64,000 nucleotides of DNA from Synanceia verrucosa (GCA_029721515.1 CM056563.1:10984454-11048453), one strand, 5' to 3'. Shown: positions 20,044-33,496, counted from the first letter of the stretch. Notes: generated from the letters alone by a model not told the origin. Translations and numbers: made by a program.

Positions 20044-20761
20044 CTGATCCAAGCATGTGAAAGACCCCTGCATGATACAGAGATCACAGAGCATGGAGTT
20101 TCCCCCACATTGTTGCCCAGAATGACACAAACTGAGAATTGTGTGCTTTTCTACTCATCGTCTCCTCATGTAACCTGACTTGTTTGGCTAAAAGAGCTCA
20201 GTTATAAACAAGAGAAACATGTAAAATGCTTCTGTTGGCTTTTTTGCTCACTGGTGCCAATATTGGATCTTTTTTTTCAGTCAAGTGTGTCCATTTGTTA
20301 TTTTTTAGAGACTGTCTCAATGCTTCAACAGTGATGTTTTATAAAACTGCTAAATTACTCTTGACCCCTGGATTATTTACTTGACATGTAGACTGATGTT
20401 GTATCTGTCACATTTGGACCAAAAGAGAAATGAATGTTTACACGTCTCACATTGAGAATCTTTAACGGAGAAGAGGAAGAAGAAAAAAAGAACAAAATAA
20501 ACAAAAATAGCTTTGGAGCCATGACAGAGATAATCACATGCCAGGCCAGTCAGGGTACAGCACCACTACACTTAGAGCCACAGGGATGTTTCTGTGTTTC
20601 CTTCACTCCCCAGCTTTTGTTAACCCGATTCTTCTTATTCCTCTGTTCATTGTGGTATGATGGATACTGTGTAGAAATAAAGTATGAAAAATATGGAACT
20701 GCTCTGTTTTGTTTTGGGGAGGAAGCAAAGAGTTTGATTTCCAGCTTCACTCGTAACATTT

Positions 20762-21012
20762 GACTATATCAGAATCAGAAACAAGTTTAATGCCAACTGA
20801 GTTTGCACATACAAGGAATTTCACTTGGTATCACTTGGTGCATGACATATAAACATAGTGTAGATATAAGAACAGAAGGTAATAAAGTGTCAATAAAGAA
20901 TAAATAAATGGTGAAAAAACTCTGAGCATAGGGTGAAACAGACAATACAGAGATGAACGGAAACAACAAAAACGGGTTTGGGGTATAATGAGTTGATGGG
21001 GCCAGCTGCAGT
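20762..21012. repeat. Fish interspersed repeat, unit 2
   Basis: Counterpart of the repeat at 983-1230. Confidence 0.45.
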
Positions 21013-21543
21013 AGGGAAGATTATATTTATTGTCCTATAAAATACCAAAGGGAAGGAGGCTTTATGTTTTTTGCACATGCACATACTTCACAATATTATT
21101 TGAAATATCATATTTTACATCTGGCCCAGGAGGTTACTGTCAAAAGCAAGAAATGCCACATCATGTTATCCAGTAACTATAGTCAAATAGGACTACTATA
21201 TTATGGTCACCAATACAATCTAATGTAAACCACTGCCTCTACAATAAACAGTTATAGTTAGTTAATATTGACCTTGTTATCTGTGTAAAGGTTGATTTAA
21301 TAGCTGAGCTGTTGTAGTGGACAGCCCAGGTGTGTCTAATAATGTTCTATTACTGATCTATAACACAAATGCTTAATTTGAATGAATGACCTACAGTACT
21401 TTCAAAAAAACTTCCCAGGTATTTTCTCTTTACAGTTGCTGTCAGCGCAGAGCGGAGCTGTCCTTGGTCCTGAATCACTGCAGACATGTAGTGTATATGC
21501 AGTATGCTGTATGCCCTCTCTGTGTCTCTCTCTGTATTTGCAG

Positions 21544-21813
21544 GCAGTCAGTGCAGCAGCATCAGCCTGTCTGCTCTGACTCTCTGCTTTCTTCTCTTGG
21601 ACACATTTGCGCTGACGCACCGCTGCGTCTCCACAGCTTTCTGAAGGAATTTGCGAGCAAATCGTCGGAGAGCTGCGACATTTCCTTCCCAAGTCGTCAC
21701 CGACCAAACAGACAGGACAGTCCTTCTCTCTGCGGCTTTTAATCTACAACTTTCAGTACAATATCTGCTCCGAGAGCAGGAAACAGCGCTGAGAGAGGAC
21801 TGGTTACAAACAG
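21544..21813 (+). other. Exon-like segment on + strand, unit 2
   Basis: Copy of the 1759-2028 segment with acceptor and donor conserved. In units 2-4 a second possible acceptor (TTTACAG) appears about 110 bp upstream; unit 1 has TTATAG there. Confidence 0.3.
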
Positions 21814-22559
21814 GTAGGAACAAGTGTCTGCCTGCTGCCCGTCGCATATTTTTAAACTCACGCTTCTAATTATTAGCTGGACTTTATAATCCGATGTGTT
21901 TCATATATTCACTGATTATTATGATGATTGATGTGAGGTACAATGTTAATAGGCCTCTTAAAAATAAGAGAGGTGACCTTGCAGGTGTTTATGTGAATAA
22001 TATCTGACCTCCCAAAGCAACACGGGCAGCTTAAATTCTGATTGAAAATGAATAAGTCTAAATTGGTTATTATAGTTTTGACAAGCACAAGAATTAGCCT
22101 CTGGTTGACTCTGTGTCCTCTATCTGAACACTGCTTAATGAGATTTAACTGACTGACTTATGAACATCCAGTCATTTTAAGGGCTTTTGCTTTGATTCAT
22201 GCCTGTAAAATGTCAAAACCCAGTGTTGAATGTCAAATAATGTGAGTGTTTGTACATTTGTGTAGCCTACAGTTGGACAGGATCAGCAGCTACATGAACT
22301 GAATCATAATTTATTGTGACAGTAAAACTTTCTATTGGAGAGGAGGTGGACGTGTCATGGATGAAAAATACTATGACAGGTTTAAATTGTAAGTTCCCCA
22401 TTCTGTCTGCAAAAAGCTAAACTGAAAACAACATCTTGTGATATTAATTTATTTAGATTTTTTGTACAACAACCAAACTAAGATGTTATCGACCTCTCCA
22501 GTTATCCGGCTGCCTTGACATTTTATGAGCTGCTCATCACGACGACTTTGACTTCTTAA

Positions 22560-23678
22560 CACTCCCTAAACTCATGGTGACTCTTGACGAGTATGGCCAA
22601 AAATCAGGTTATAAATTGAACGTAGCTAAGACACAAGTACTCTCTTTTAATTATACACCAAGTAAAGACATTCAGCTGAAATATAAAATGAAGTGGGAAG
22701 CAAAATCAATGAAATATTTGCGAGTGTTAATTACTCAGAAATTTGATAAAATATAGGAAATAAATTACAAGATAATAAATGATAAGATACAGGAAGATAT
22801 TAAAAAATGGTCCACCCTGGGGTTAGACTTTAGTTCAAGGATCGAGGCAGTGAAAATGAACATGCTGCCAAGGTTACTTGTTATGATAACACAGGTGCTG
22901 ACCCAAAATGCAGTCTCAGACAAAAGCTGGCAAAAAGTGAATTTATTTGGGATGTGTGACGAAAAGGGGAAGGTCCAGTGAGGTGGAGGGAATGGCTGAG
23001 GTGAAGCAGTGGGTGGACTAGACAGTGGTGGCACGGAATGTGGGCTGTCCGGGGATGATCAGTGGAGAGCAGGCAAGCAGGAATATGGCAGGAGATGATG
23101 AACCTGAGCACAAGAGGATCAGAGGTTAGAGATTGGCTGGGAAATCAACAGGAAACACAAGGAGTAGTTGTAGTTGAGGAGGTCCGAATGTAAACTACCA
23201 AGTAGCTGAACAACGATCTGACAAGGCGCGGGAGGAAAGCCAGGGTTATATGCAGTTGAAGTGATGAACTGATGGAAGGCAGGTGTGCTGAAGAATGGCA
23301 GGTGTGCTTCATCTGTGATTATCCAGGAGGGACCAGGGAGGTGTGCCACCCCCACACACAAACACAGATCAACAAGGAGAGACTGACATAACAACACAAG
23401 AAACACAAGGATGGGGAAAACAAGGGGGAACACAGGGAATCAACAGGGAATTGTGACATTACTGTACTGTTTTTCTATCTTTACTGGTCAGAATTCCAGA
23501 TTCACAGTTCTCAATGTAGGATAAACAGTTATCAAGGTTTATTTGGGCTCGAGCTAGACCAAGGGTAAGATTTAAAACGCTCCAAGTTGATAAAGATAAA
23601 GGAGGCTTTGCAGTATATAAGAAAAAGACGAGTGGCTTTCCTCTCCTAAAGGACACTTTAGGTAGTACTAGACATTTG
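22560..23678 (+). mobile_element. L1-like LINE piece with nested insertion, unit 2
   Basis: Copy of the unit 1 fragment. The first part is open for 60 residues (TLDEYGQKSGYKLN onwards) before a stop. The nested insertion is 22879-23458. Confidence 0.75.
22879..23458. mobile_element. Nested insertion with TTACT duplication, unit 2
   Basis: 580-bp copy flanked by TTACT at 22874-22878 and 23459-23463. Same insertion event as in unit 1. Confidence 0.6.
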
Positions 23679-24288
23679 CTTTCCTCTCCTCAATAGGTAG
23701 TACTAAACTGCTTTCCTCTCCTCAATAGGTAGTACTAAACTGCTTTCGTCTCCTCAATAGGTAGTACTAATCTGCTTTCCTCCCCTCAATAGGGAGTACT
23801 AATCTGCTTTCCTCCCCTCAATAGGGAGTACTAATCTGCTTTCCTCTCCTCAATAGGTAGTACTAATCTGCTTTCCTCTTCTCAATAGGTAGTACAAAAC
23901 TGCTTTCCTCTCCTCAATAGGTAGTACTAAACTGCTTTCCTCTCCTCAATAGGGAGTACTAATCTGCTTTCCTCTCCTCAATAGGTAGTACTAATCTGCT
24001 TTCCTCTTCTCAATAGGTAGTACTAATCTGCTTTCCTCTCCTCAATAGGTAGTACTAATCTGCTTTCCTCTCCTCAATAGGTAGTACTAATCTGCTTTCC
24101 TCTCCTCAATAGGTAGTACTAATCTGCTTTCCTCTCCTCAATAGGTAGTACTAATCTGCTTTCCTCTCCTCAATAGGTAGTACTAATCTGCTTTCCTCTT
24201 CTCAATAGGTAGTACTAATCTGCTTTCCTCTCCTCAATAGGTAGTACTAATCTGCTTTCCTCTCCTCAATAGGTAGCACTGGACTTAG
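23679..24288. repeat. 32-bp minisatellite, about 19 copies, unit 2
   Basis: Same 32-bp repeat with fewer than half the copies of unit 1. Both flanks are identical to the other units. Confidence 0.95.
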
Positions 24289-24588
24289 CTTTCCTCTCCT
24301 AAACGTCACTTTAAACTGGCATGAAGTATTTTTGACACCTTAATTTCCTGCATGTTTGTTGATGAGAGGGAGAGAAGACGAGGAAGTCGAGGAGTTTCTC
24401 AGTTAAAATCTCTATTTAATGAGTGAGAAAAAGAATGTTGGGACAGATCTGGATTTCTGAGGCCTTGGGAACTCCAGGAACCTCGCACAAGGCTAAGTCC
24501 AATCCTTTTATAGCGTTTACAAGTTTCACTTTCTAACGTTGTCTTCAGGTCTTCGGGGTGTTGGATGTCATCAGTTCTTCTCTTCTCT

Positions 24589-25112
24589 TATGAAAATAAA
24601 GTCGTAAATTTACGAGATTAAAGTCATTATTTATGAGAAAAAAGTCATTATTTATGAGAATAAAGTAGTAAATTTTCGAGAATCAAATCATTATTTACAA
24701 GATTAAAGTCATTATTTACGAGATTAAAGCCATTATTTATGAGAAAAGAGTCATTATTTACGAGAATAAAGTCATTATTTACGAGATTAAAGTCATTATT
24801 TATGAGATTAAAGCCATTATTTACGAGAAAAGAGTCATTATTTACGAGAATAAAATCATTATTTACGAGAATAAAGTCATTATTTACGAGAATAAAGTCG
24901 TAAATTTACGAGAATAAAGTCATTATTTACGAGATTAAAGTTGTAAATTTACAAGATTAAAGTCATTATTTACGAGAATAAAGTCATTTATGAGAATAAA
25001 GTCGTAAATTTAAGAGAATAAAGTCATTATTTACGAGATTAAAGTCATTATTTACGAGGAAAAAGTAATTATTTATGAAAATAAAGTAGTAAATTTACGA
25101 GAAAAAAGTCTA
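24589..25112. repeat. AT-rich minisatellite, unit 2
   Basis: Nearly identical in length and order of variants to the unit 1 copy. Confidence 0.9.
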
Positions 25113-25394
25113 TGAAAAAATTGTTCTCAGTGTGGCCCTAATCCTCCGTCGTAATATCTTGAAAAATGCAAAATAAATATAAAGTTTTTTAAAAAATAAT
25201 TTAATTTTTTTTTTTTTCAGGAACTAGGTTACACTTGCGGCTGGAGCTTGACCTAAAAGTGACACAAAAAGCCAACATTAATCACAACATTGCACCATTC
25301 AATCTGCTCTTAAACTGGTCAATATGCACTTGATGAGAAAATGCATGCAGCTGCTGAATACCTCTGAGGAGCTCTGTGATCAGAGTCAGTCAGA

Positions 25395-25517
25395 CTACAG
25401 TGAGCCAAAGTGCTGCAGGGCTGAGAAGCGGTTCTGAGTGCTGATAGCTGGTTTTGCTTCCCACATGCGTTTTCCCCCTGAAGCCATGAACGGATTGTTG
25501 AAGTCCTGAGAACCAGG
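25395..25517 (-). CDS. eif4g1: Unit 2 gene: terminal exon with stop
   Basis: 123 bp, identical in plan to unit 1: [10 protein letters not shown] to [12 protein letters not shown] and a TAG stop at 25395-25397. Confidence 0.7.
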   Translation of the reverse strand, partial: PGSQDFNNPFMASGGKRMWEAKPAISTQNRFSALQHFGSL

Positions 25518-25722
25518 CTGAAGGGTAAAACAAGTTAAATCAACAAACAAGTTACATACAGGGCAAACTGAAATTTAAGGCTCATGATTTCTTACAATGC
25601 ACCCAAACAAGACTCATTTGACGACAATGACCAGTGACTACTATGATGACCAATAACCTCATGTTAAACACAATGAAAAACTGAAGCTGACAATAACCAG
25701 TGTAATCTGACTTTGATGTTAC

Positions 25723-27404
25723 CTTTGTGATCTTGCTGGGGCGGGTGGTGTTGATGAAACTGTTCTTGGATATTCTTGGCATTGGGTTCCAGCCCTCATT
25801 CTGAGGCTGGCTAGTCCGGCCTCCTCCTGGTGTGTGTGAGCCTCGGCCCGCCATGTTCCCTCTCATCATGCCACCAGCGCCTCTTCTTTGTCCTCCCTTT
25901 TTCTTGGATAGAAGCTGCTGCTGGACTTTGATTTGTTCTCTGCGCTCCTCCATCTCTGTCTCTTTGTGGATCTGGTTGATTGTTTTAGGACCCTGGTCTC
26001 CTTTACGAGGCACCCAGTTATTCTAGATCAGAGATGGCAGATGGTTATAATATTAATGTCTACATTGATGGTTCCCATGTGACTTATAACACACAAACAA
26101 TATAAAAAAATCTGCTCATTAAGGAACACTTCTTATGATTAGTCACCACCATAAATGCTTCTTATCTTTATTACAGTATCTCATTATGGATGAATTCATA
26201 TTTACCTTCCTGAGGTCCAACACGTCTTGAAGCATGAAGCGAATCCTGGATGAGGTCTTTCTCTCTTTGATGATCTTGTCCATCTGATTGAAATACTCAT
26301 CCATACGAGGCTGACAGGGACACAAAAAAAAGTGGCTTTTATGAGTCTTGGCTACAAAAAAAGGACTTCCTGTAAATGTTTGTATGTTCACGTTTTACTT
26401 ACCTTGGCCTTCTGAAAGTCCAGATCTTTGCCAATAGTAGAAAGCAGGATGCAGAGACACTCCAGAGACTTTTCATCATGCTTCTTCAGCAGTTTGAAGA
26501 CACAGTCGTGCATGATGGCCTCTGTCAGCATCTTCAGCTTGAAGAGCTCACCAATGAACTTCACGTTACCCAGTGAACGGCGGCGGGCCTTGTCTTGGGA
26601 CTCCTGCAGCTCATTCCTCAAGCGCTCACGCTCCTCTTCCTGAGGACAGACACTTAGTGCTTAGTGGGAGTAATGTGATCAGTTTAGACAAATTAATAAA
26701 ACACTGGTGGTTGAGAGAGTGACAGGTTAAGAACACATTTCTTACTTCTTTGGCAGCCTCGATTTCTTTTTGCTTTTTCTCAAGCATTTCATTGTCATCA
26801 TCATGGTCCTTCTCAAACTCTCTCTGGCAGCGGCTGAGCAGCGCTTTGCAGAAGTTCACAAAAACTCCTGGCTTGTCTGCGGTGGGGACTTTCAGCTGTA
26901 GGGGAAAACATTGAGTATAATTAAGATTTTTTCTAGAATATACATTTTTATCTCACGATAATATGCATTGAAAACTTGACAAAAAAACAAACGAAAAAAC
27001 ATCAAACAAATTACCTCCTTAAGGCAGTTGCACATGTTGGCGTAGGTCACAGAGAAGTTGGGCTCTGAGATGGCCTTTTCAAAGATGAGATCAGCGGCTC
27101 CCTTCAGCCTCTCCTCTGTGTCTATCGTCAGATCTGTCACTTGTTTCATCAGCTTCTGAAACTTCTCAGGGGTCATCTTGTTGAGGATACTGCGCAGATG
27201 CTTGAACAGCTCTTGAGTCTTGACCTGTTCAGGATCTTCGTCTTGAGGATCATCTGTGTCGCGACCAAGAGAGGAGTTCTTCACTCCAGGCTTCCAGGCA
27301 TTCTCAGCCTTGTTGAGCTGCACTTCGTCATTGAGGGACATGTTGAGGATGATTTTCCTGGGCTCTTTCCTTTCACCCTGCTGGGAGTGACATGGCCCAG
27401 GTGG
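25723..27404 (-). CDS. eif4g1: Unit 2 gene: MIF4G module B2
   Basis: Exons 27015-27404, 26746-26895, 26403-26639, 26206-26310, 25723-26022, all of expected length and open. B2 markers are present (FCKALL, RNELQ, MCNCLKE, DEYFNQM). It has KMLTEA where unit 1 has RMLTEA, a variant also seen in both modules of unit 3. DLDFQKAK replaces DLDFEKAK. Confidence 0.85.
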
Positions 27405-27573
27405 CTAAAAAGAGCAATTTCAGAAAAAAAGGGACAAGAACGTGCAATGATAAGAAACCACCCCAGAAAAGTAAGAGACAAATCCCTTGTGTAGAGAAGA
27501 GGCTCTACATAAATGACTCGATATTCAAGCCTGAAGTGCAACATGAGCGACATCACTAGTGCGTTGAACTCAC

Positions 27574-27717
27574 CTCAACCTGCTCTCTGCTGGGCTGGTT
27601 GTTGGCCTTGTCCTGGAAGTGTCTGTCCAACTGTTTGCTGAGCTCCTCTCCACCGATGACCTTCTTCTTATCCTCTTCCTTTGATTCCATCTCCTCTCTT
27701 GTAGTGAACTCCACTTT
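27574..27717 (-). CDS. eif4g1: Unit 2 gene: linker exon between MIF4G modules
   Basis: A 144-bp phase-0 copy of the MA3-W2 linker exon, in frame. Same FTTREE variant as the corresponding exon of unit 1. Confidence 0.78.
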
Positions 27718-27894
27718 CTAAATTATGGAACCAGGGAAGAAAGTTCAACACACTCTCATAAGTGATCAGTTTTAGGTTATGGGAACATCTTTGCACTCAC
27801 ACCCTAGCAGAGCCAGAGTGGAGGTTTTCAGAATGTTAAACACAATGAAAAACTGAAGCTGACAATAACCAGTGTAATCTGACTTTGATGTTAC

Positions 27895-29573
27895 CTTTGT
27901 GATCTTGCTGGGGCGGGTGGTGTTGATGAAACTGTTCTTGGATATTCTTGGCATTGGGTTCCAGCCCTCATTCTGAGGCTGGCTAGTCCGCCTCCTCCTG
28001 GTGTGTGTGAGCCTCGGCCCGCCATGTTCCCTCTCATCATGCCACCAGCGCCTCTTCTTTGTCCTCCCTTTTTCTTGGATAGAAGCTGCTGCTGGACTTT
28101 GATTTGTTCTCTGCGCTCCTCCATCTCTGTCTCTTTGTGGATCTGGTTGATTGTTTTAGGACCCTGGTCTCCTTTACGAGGCACCCAGTTATTCTAGAGC
28201 AGAGATGGCAGATGGTTATAATATTAATGTCTACATTGATGGTTCCCATGTGACTTATAACACACAAACAATATAAAAAAATCTGCTCATTAAGGAACAC
28301 TTCTTATGATTAGTCACCACCATAAATGCTTCTTATCTTTATTACAGTATCTCATTATGGATGAATTCATATTTACCTTCCTGAGGTCCAACACGTCTTG
28401 AAGCATGAAGCGAATCCTGGATGAGGTCTTTCTCTCTTTGATGATCTTGTCCATCTGATTGAAATACTGATCCATACGAGGCTGACAGGGACACGGAAAA
28501 GTGGCTTTTATGAGTCTTGGCTACAAAAAAAGGACTTCCTGTAAATGTTTGTATGTTCACGTTTTACTTACCTTGGCCTTCTCAAAGTCCAGATCTTTGC
28601 CAATAGTAGAAAGCAGGATGCAGAGACACTCCAGAGACTTTTCATCATGCTTCTTCAGCAGTTTGAAGACACAGTCGTGCATGATGGCCTCTGTCAGCAT
28701 CCTCAGCTTGAAGAGCTCACCAATGAACTTCACGTTACCCAGTGAACGGCGGCGGGCCTTGTCTTGGGACTCCTGCAGCTCCTTCCTCAAGCGCTCACGC
28801 TCCTCTTCCTGAGGACAGACACTTAGTGCTTAGTGGGAGTAATGTGATCAGTTTAGACAAATTAATAAAACACTGGTGGTTGAGAGAGTGACAGGTTAAG
28901 AACACATTTCTTACTTCTTTGGCAGCCTCGATTTCTTTTTGCTTTTTCTCAAGCATTTCATTGTCATCATCATGGTCCTTCTCAAACTCTCTCTGGCAGC
29001 GGCTGAGCAGCGCTCTGCGGAAGTTCACAAAAACTCCTGGCTTGTCTGCGGTGGGGACTTTCAGCTGTAGGGGAAAACATTGAGTATAATTAAGATTTTT
29101 TCTAGAATATACATTTTTATCTCACGATAATATGCATTGAAAACTTGACAAAAAAACAAACGAAAAAACATCAAACAAATTACCTCCTTAAGGCAGCTGC
29201 ACATGTTGGCGTAGGTCACAGAGAAGTTGGGCTCTGAGATGGCCTTTTCAAAGATGAGATCAGCGGCTCCCTTCAGCCTCTCCTCTGTGTCTATCGTCAG
29301 ATCTGTCACTTGTTTCATCAGCTTCTGAAACTTCTCAGGGGTCATCTTGTTGAGGATACTGCGCAGATGCTTGAACAGCTCTTGAGTCTTGACCTGTTCA
29401 GGATCTTCGTCTTGAGGATCATCTGTGTCGCGACCAAGAGAGGAGTTCTTCACTCCAGGCTTCCAGGCATTCTCAGCCTTGTTGAGCTGCACGTCGTCAT
29501 TGAGGGACATGTTGAGGATGATTTTCCTGGGCTCTTTCCTTTCACCCTGCTGGGAGTGACATGGCCCAGGTGG
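27895..29573 (-). CDS. eif4g1: Unit 2 gene: MIF4G module B1 (frame break in last exon)
   Basis: Exons 29184-29573, 28915-29064, 28572-28808, 28377-28481, 27895-28193. The first four are intact and carry the B1 markers (FRRALL, RKELQ, MCSCLKE, DQYFNQM). The last exon is 299 bp: one G is missing at about 27990, in the glycine-rich segment after HTPGGG, and the rest of the exon shifts frame. Confidence 0.8.
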
Positions 29574-29741
29574 CTAAAAAGAGCAATTTCAGAAAAAAGG
29601 GACAAGAACGTGCTATGATAAGAAACCACCCCAGAAAAGTAAGAGACAAATCCCTTGTGTAGAGAAGAGGCTCTACATAAATGACTCGATATTCAAGCCT
29701 GAAGTGCAACATGAGCGACATCACTAGTGCGTTGAACTCAC

Positions 29742-31442
29742 CTCAACCTGCTCTCTGCTGGGCTGGTTGTTGGCCTTGTCCTGGAAGTGTCTGTCCAACT
29801 GTTTGCTGAGCTCCTCTCCACCGATGACCTTCTTCTTATCCTCTTCCTTTGATTCCATCTCCTCTCCTGTAGTGAACTCCACTTTCTAAATTGCGGAACC
29901 AGGGAAGAAAGTTCAACACACTCTCATAAGTGATCAGTTTTAGGTTATGGGAACATTTTTGCACTCACACCCTAGCAGAGCCAGAGTGGAGGTTTTCAGA
30001 ATGTGTCTCAGTGTCTTGTACTACTGTAGCCTACAAACCTGTTCAGAGACAAACTCGTTGACGTCTTTATCCTCAGGCAAGAAATCACTCCAACTGAGCC
30101 CACCCTCTGTCCACATGGCCCCGACCTTCTTAGGGGTCTGATGGGGAAGGGAAAAACCAAAACAAACCATTAGATCTAGTCAGTCTAAAATGTCAAAGTG
30201 TATAAAGTATTACCACTGTGTTAATGTATAACAGGACGTATTGACACATGTTTAAGTCTGCCATGCCTCATCTAGAAGGTGGATTCATGTAGGACATACC
30301 ATTCCTTTGCAGAGCAACTTGAGGATCTGGACCAGCAGCACGCCAGCTAGACCCAGAGGCACGAGAGGCTTGGAGATCTCCCTGAAGACAAAACACAAGC
30401 AGTTGTTTTATTTGTTGCATTTATTCGTAAAACCACAATTATACTAAAGCTGACAAAGGTGACTGACTCAGGCTTGATGTTTCTGAGCTGCACTACCAAA
30501 CACCCTTAATATGTTGTACTTTAAAGCATGCTAAAAATGCTCTTTATGGAGAGAGCCATACTGGATTTAATTATGTTTGCTGACTACCAGCACTGTAGCT
30601 CACCTGAAGAGCTGTCCAATTGAGATGCCTCCCTCATGGAGCATGGGGGTAATGAGCTCAGCCAGGTAAAGCCAGATGTGAGGTATATCTGTGGCGATGT
30701 CTTCCACAGCTTCCAAGGTCTCTTCTAGCCTATGGTCCCCCCCCCCCACAAAAAAACATTCAATCTCACTTTGAACGTATAGCAGTTTAATTTTCTCAAA
30801 TCAGTCTATTGAGAGTAAATAATGATGCACTAGAGGCTTCAAACACTGGAAACATGGTATCATGTTTTTTTTCCTGTGGATGCTCACCCTTTGTAGTACT
30901 GCTCTGTGGGCAACACCCCTGTCTTTACAAGCTGGTGCAGCAACAGGCCCATGCGCTCTCTGGCGACGGTGTTGCGCTCTAGCGTCAACTCCACGGCATT
31001 CCGCACAAACACATGGAGCAGTGAGGCACTGTTCAGTTCAGTCACACACTGCAACGCCTCCTACAGTAGCAGAGGAAAAAGACACCACAAGATGTGAGCC
31101 ATCAGAGAGGTTTCACCTTCCAAGCGTATGCTGGTGGAGCCTGATTGTAATAATAAAAAAGCAAATATTTGAGTCAAATTCACTTTGCATGTGGTCGTGA
31201 TCATACCTTCAAGTCATTAATGTGGAGGTATTCTTCAATGATGGCTCTTGACTTCTTCTCCAACTCCTCTTCACTCAAGGCAGGTTTTGGAAGAGAGGGA
31301 GGAGGACTGGGGCGTTCTTCACTCCAGGCTTCCAGGCATTCTCAGCCTTGTTGAGCTGCACGTCGTCATTGAGGGACATCTTGAGGATGATTTCTCTGGG
31401 CTCTTTCATTTGACCCTGCTGGGAGTGACATGGCCCAGGTGG
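29742..31442 (-). CDS. eif4g1: Unit 2 gene: extra MA3 module A3
   Basis: Exons 31207-31442, 30888-31060, 30604-30729, 30300-30381, 30039-30137, 29742-29885. It is a third MA3 module not present in units 1 and 3, and is of A2 type. The fused exon is 236 bp instead of 237: the C-tract right at the MIF4G/MA3 joint has one base fewer, which breaks the frame at that joint. Confidence 0.8.
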
Positions 31443-31620
31443 CTAAAAGAGGAGAAGACAAGCAATTTCAGAAAAAAGGGACAAGAACGTGCTATGATAA
31501 GAAACCACCCCAGAAAAGGAAGAGACAAATCCCTTGTGTAGAGAAGAGGCTCTACATAAATGTCTCGATATTCAAGCCTGAAGTGCAACATGAGCGACAT
31601 CACTAGTGCGTTGAACTCAC

Positions 31621-33318
31621 CTCAACCTGCTCTCTGCTGGGCTGGTTGTTGGCCTTGTCCTGGAAGTGTCTGTCCAACTGTTTGCTGAGCTCCTCTCCAC
31701 CGATGACCTTCTTCTTATCCTCTTCCTTTGATTCCATCTCCTCTCCTGTAGTGAACTCCACTTTCTAAATTGCGGAACCAGGGAAGAAAGTTCAACACAC
31801 TCTCATAAGTGATCAGTTTTAGGTTATGGGAACATTTTTGCACTCACACCCTAGCAGAGCCAGAGTGGAGGTTTTCAGAATGTGTCTCAGTGTCTTGTAC
31901 TACTGTAGCCTACAAACCTGTTCAGAGACAAACTCGTTGACGTCTTTATCCTCAGGCAAGAAATCACTCCAACTGAGCCCACCCTCTGTCCACATGGCCC
32001 CGACCTTCTTAGGGGTCTGATGGGGAAGGGAAAAAACCCAAACAAACCATTAGATCTAGTCAGTCTAAAATGTCAAAGTGTATAAAGTATTACCACTGTG
32101 TTAATGTATAACAGGACGTATTGACACATGTTTAAGTCTGCCATGCCTCATCTAGAAGGTGGATTCATGTAGGACATACCATTCCTTTGCAGAGCAACTT
32201 GAGGATCTGGACCAGCAGCACGCCAGCTAGACCCAGAGGCACGAGAGGCTTGGAGATCTCCCTGAAGACAAAACACAAGCAGTTGTTTTATTTGTTGCAT
32301 TTATTCGTAAAACCACAATTATACTAAAGCTGACAAAGGTGACTGACTCAGGCTTGATGTTTCTGAGCTGCACTACCAAACACCCTTAATATGTTGTACT
32401 TTAAAGCATGCTAAAAATGCTCTTTATGGAGAGAGCCATACTGGATTTAATTATGTTTGCTGACTACCAGCACTGTAGCTCACCTGAAGAGCTGTCCAAT
32501 TGAGATGCCTCCCTCATGGAGCATGGGGGTAATGAGCTCAGCCAGGTAAAGCCAGATGTGAGGTATATCTGTGGCGATGTCTTCCACAGCTTCCAAGGTC
32601 TCTTCTAGCCTATGGTCCCCCCCACAAAAAAACATTCAATCTCACTTTGAACGTATTGCATTTTTATTTTCTCAAATAATTCTATTTAGAGTAAATAATG
32701 ATGCACTAGAGGCTTCAAACACTTGAAACATGGTATCTTGTTTTTTTCCTGTGGATGCTCACCCTTTGTAGTACTGCTCTGTGGGCAACACCCCTGTCTT
32801 TACAAGCTGGTGCAGCAACAGGCCCATGCGCTCTCTGGCGACGGTGTTGCGCTCTAGCGTCAACTCCACGGCATTCCGCACAAACACATGGAGCAGTGAG
32901 GCACTGTTCAGTTCAGTCACACACTGCAACGCCTCCTACAGTAGCAGAGGAAAAAGACACCACAAGATGTGAGCCATCAGAGAGGTTTCACCTTCCAAGC
33001 GTATGCTGGTGGAGCCTGATTGTAATAATAAAAAAGCAAATATTTGAGTCAAATTCACTTTGCATGTGGTCGTGATCATACCTTCAAGTCATTAATGTGG
33101 AGGTATTCTTCAATGATGGCTCTTGACTTCTTCTCCAACTCCTCTTCACTCAAGGCAGGTTTTGGAAGAGAGGGAGGAGGACTGGGGGCGTTCTTCACTC
33201 CAGGCTTCCAGGCATTCTCAGCCTTGTTGAGCTGCACGTCGTCATTGAGGGACATCTTGAGGATGATTTCTCTGGGCTCTTTCATTTGACCCTGCTGGGA
33301 GTGACATGGCCCAGGTGG
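31621..33318 (-). CDS. eif4g1: Unit 2 gene: MA3 module A2
   Basis: Exons 33082-33318, 32763-32935, 32484-32609, 32180-32261, 31918-32016, 31621-31764; all expected lengths. Exons match the A2 type, but the intron at 32640-32750 has an unusual cluster of differences from every other copy in the window. Confidence 0.82.
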
Positions 33319-33496
33319 CTAAAAGAGGAGAAGACAAGCAATTTCAGAAAAAAGGGACAAGAACGTGCTATGATAAGAAACCACCCCAGAAAAGGAAGAG
33401 ACAAATCCCTTGTGTAGAGAAGAGGCTCTACATAAATGTCTCGATATTCAAGCCTGAAGTGCAACATGAGCGACATCACTAGTGCGTTGAACTCAC

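Noticed and set aside
19805..20060. Minus-strand 83-residue and plus-strand 67-residue frames near the unit end
   Set aside because: Basic, low-complexity text without a recognised family. Probably old repeat sequence; I could not confirm a hAT transposase.
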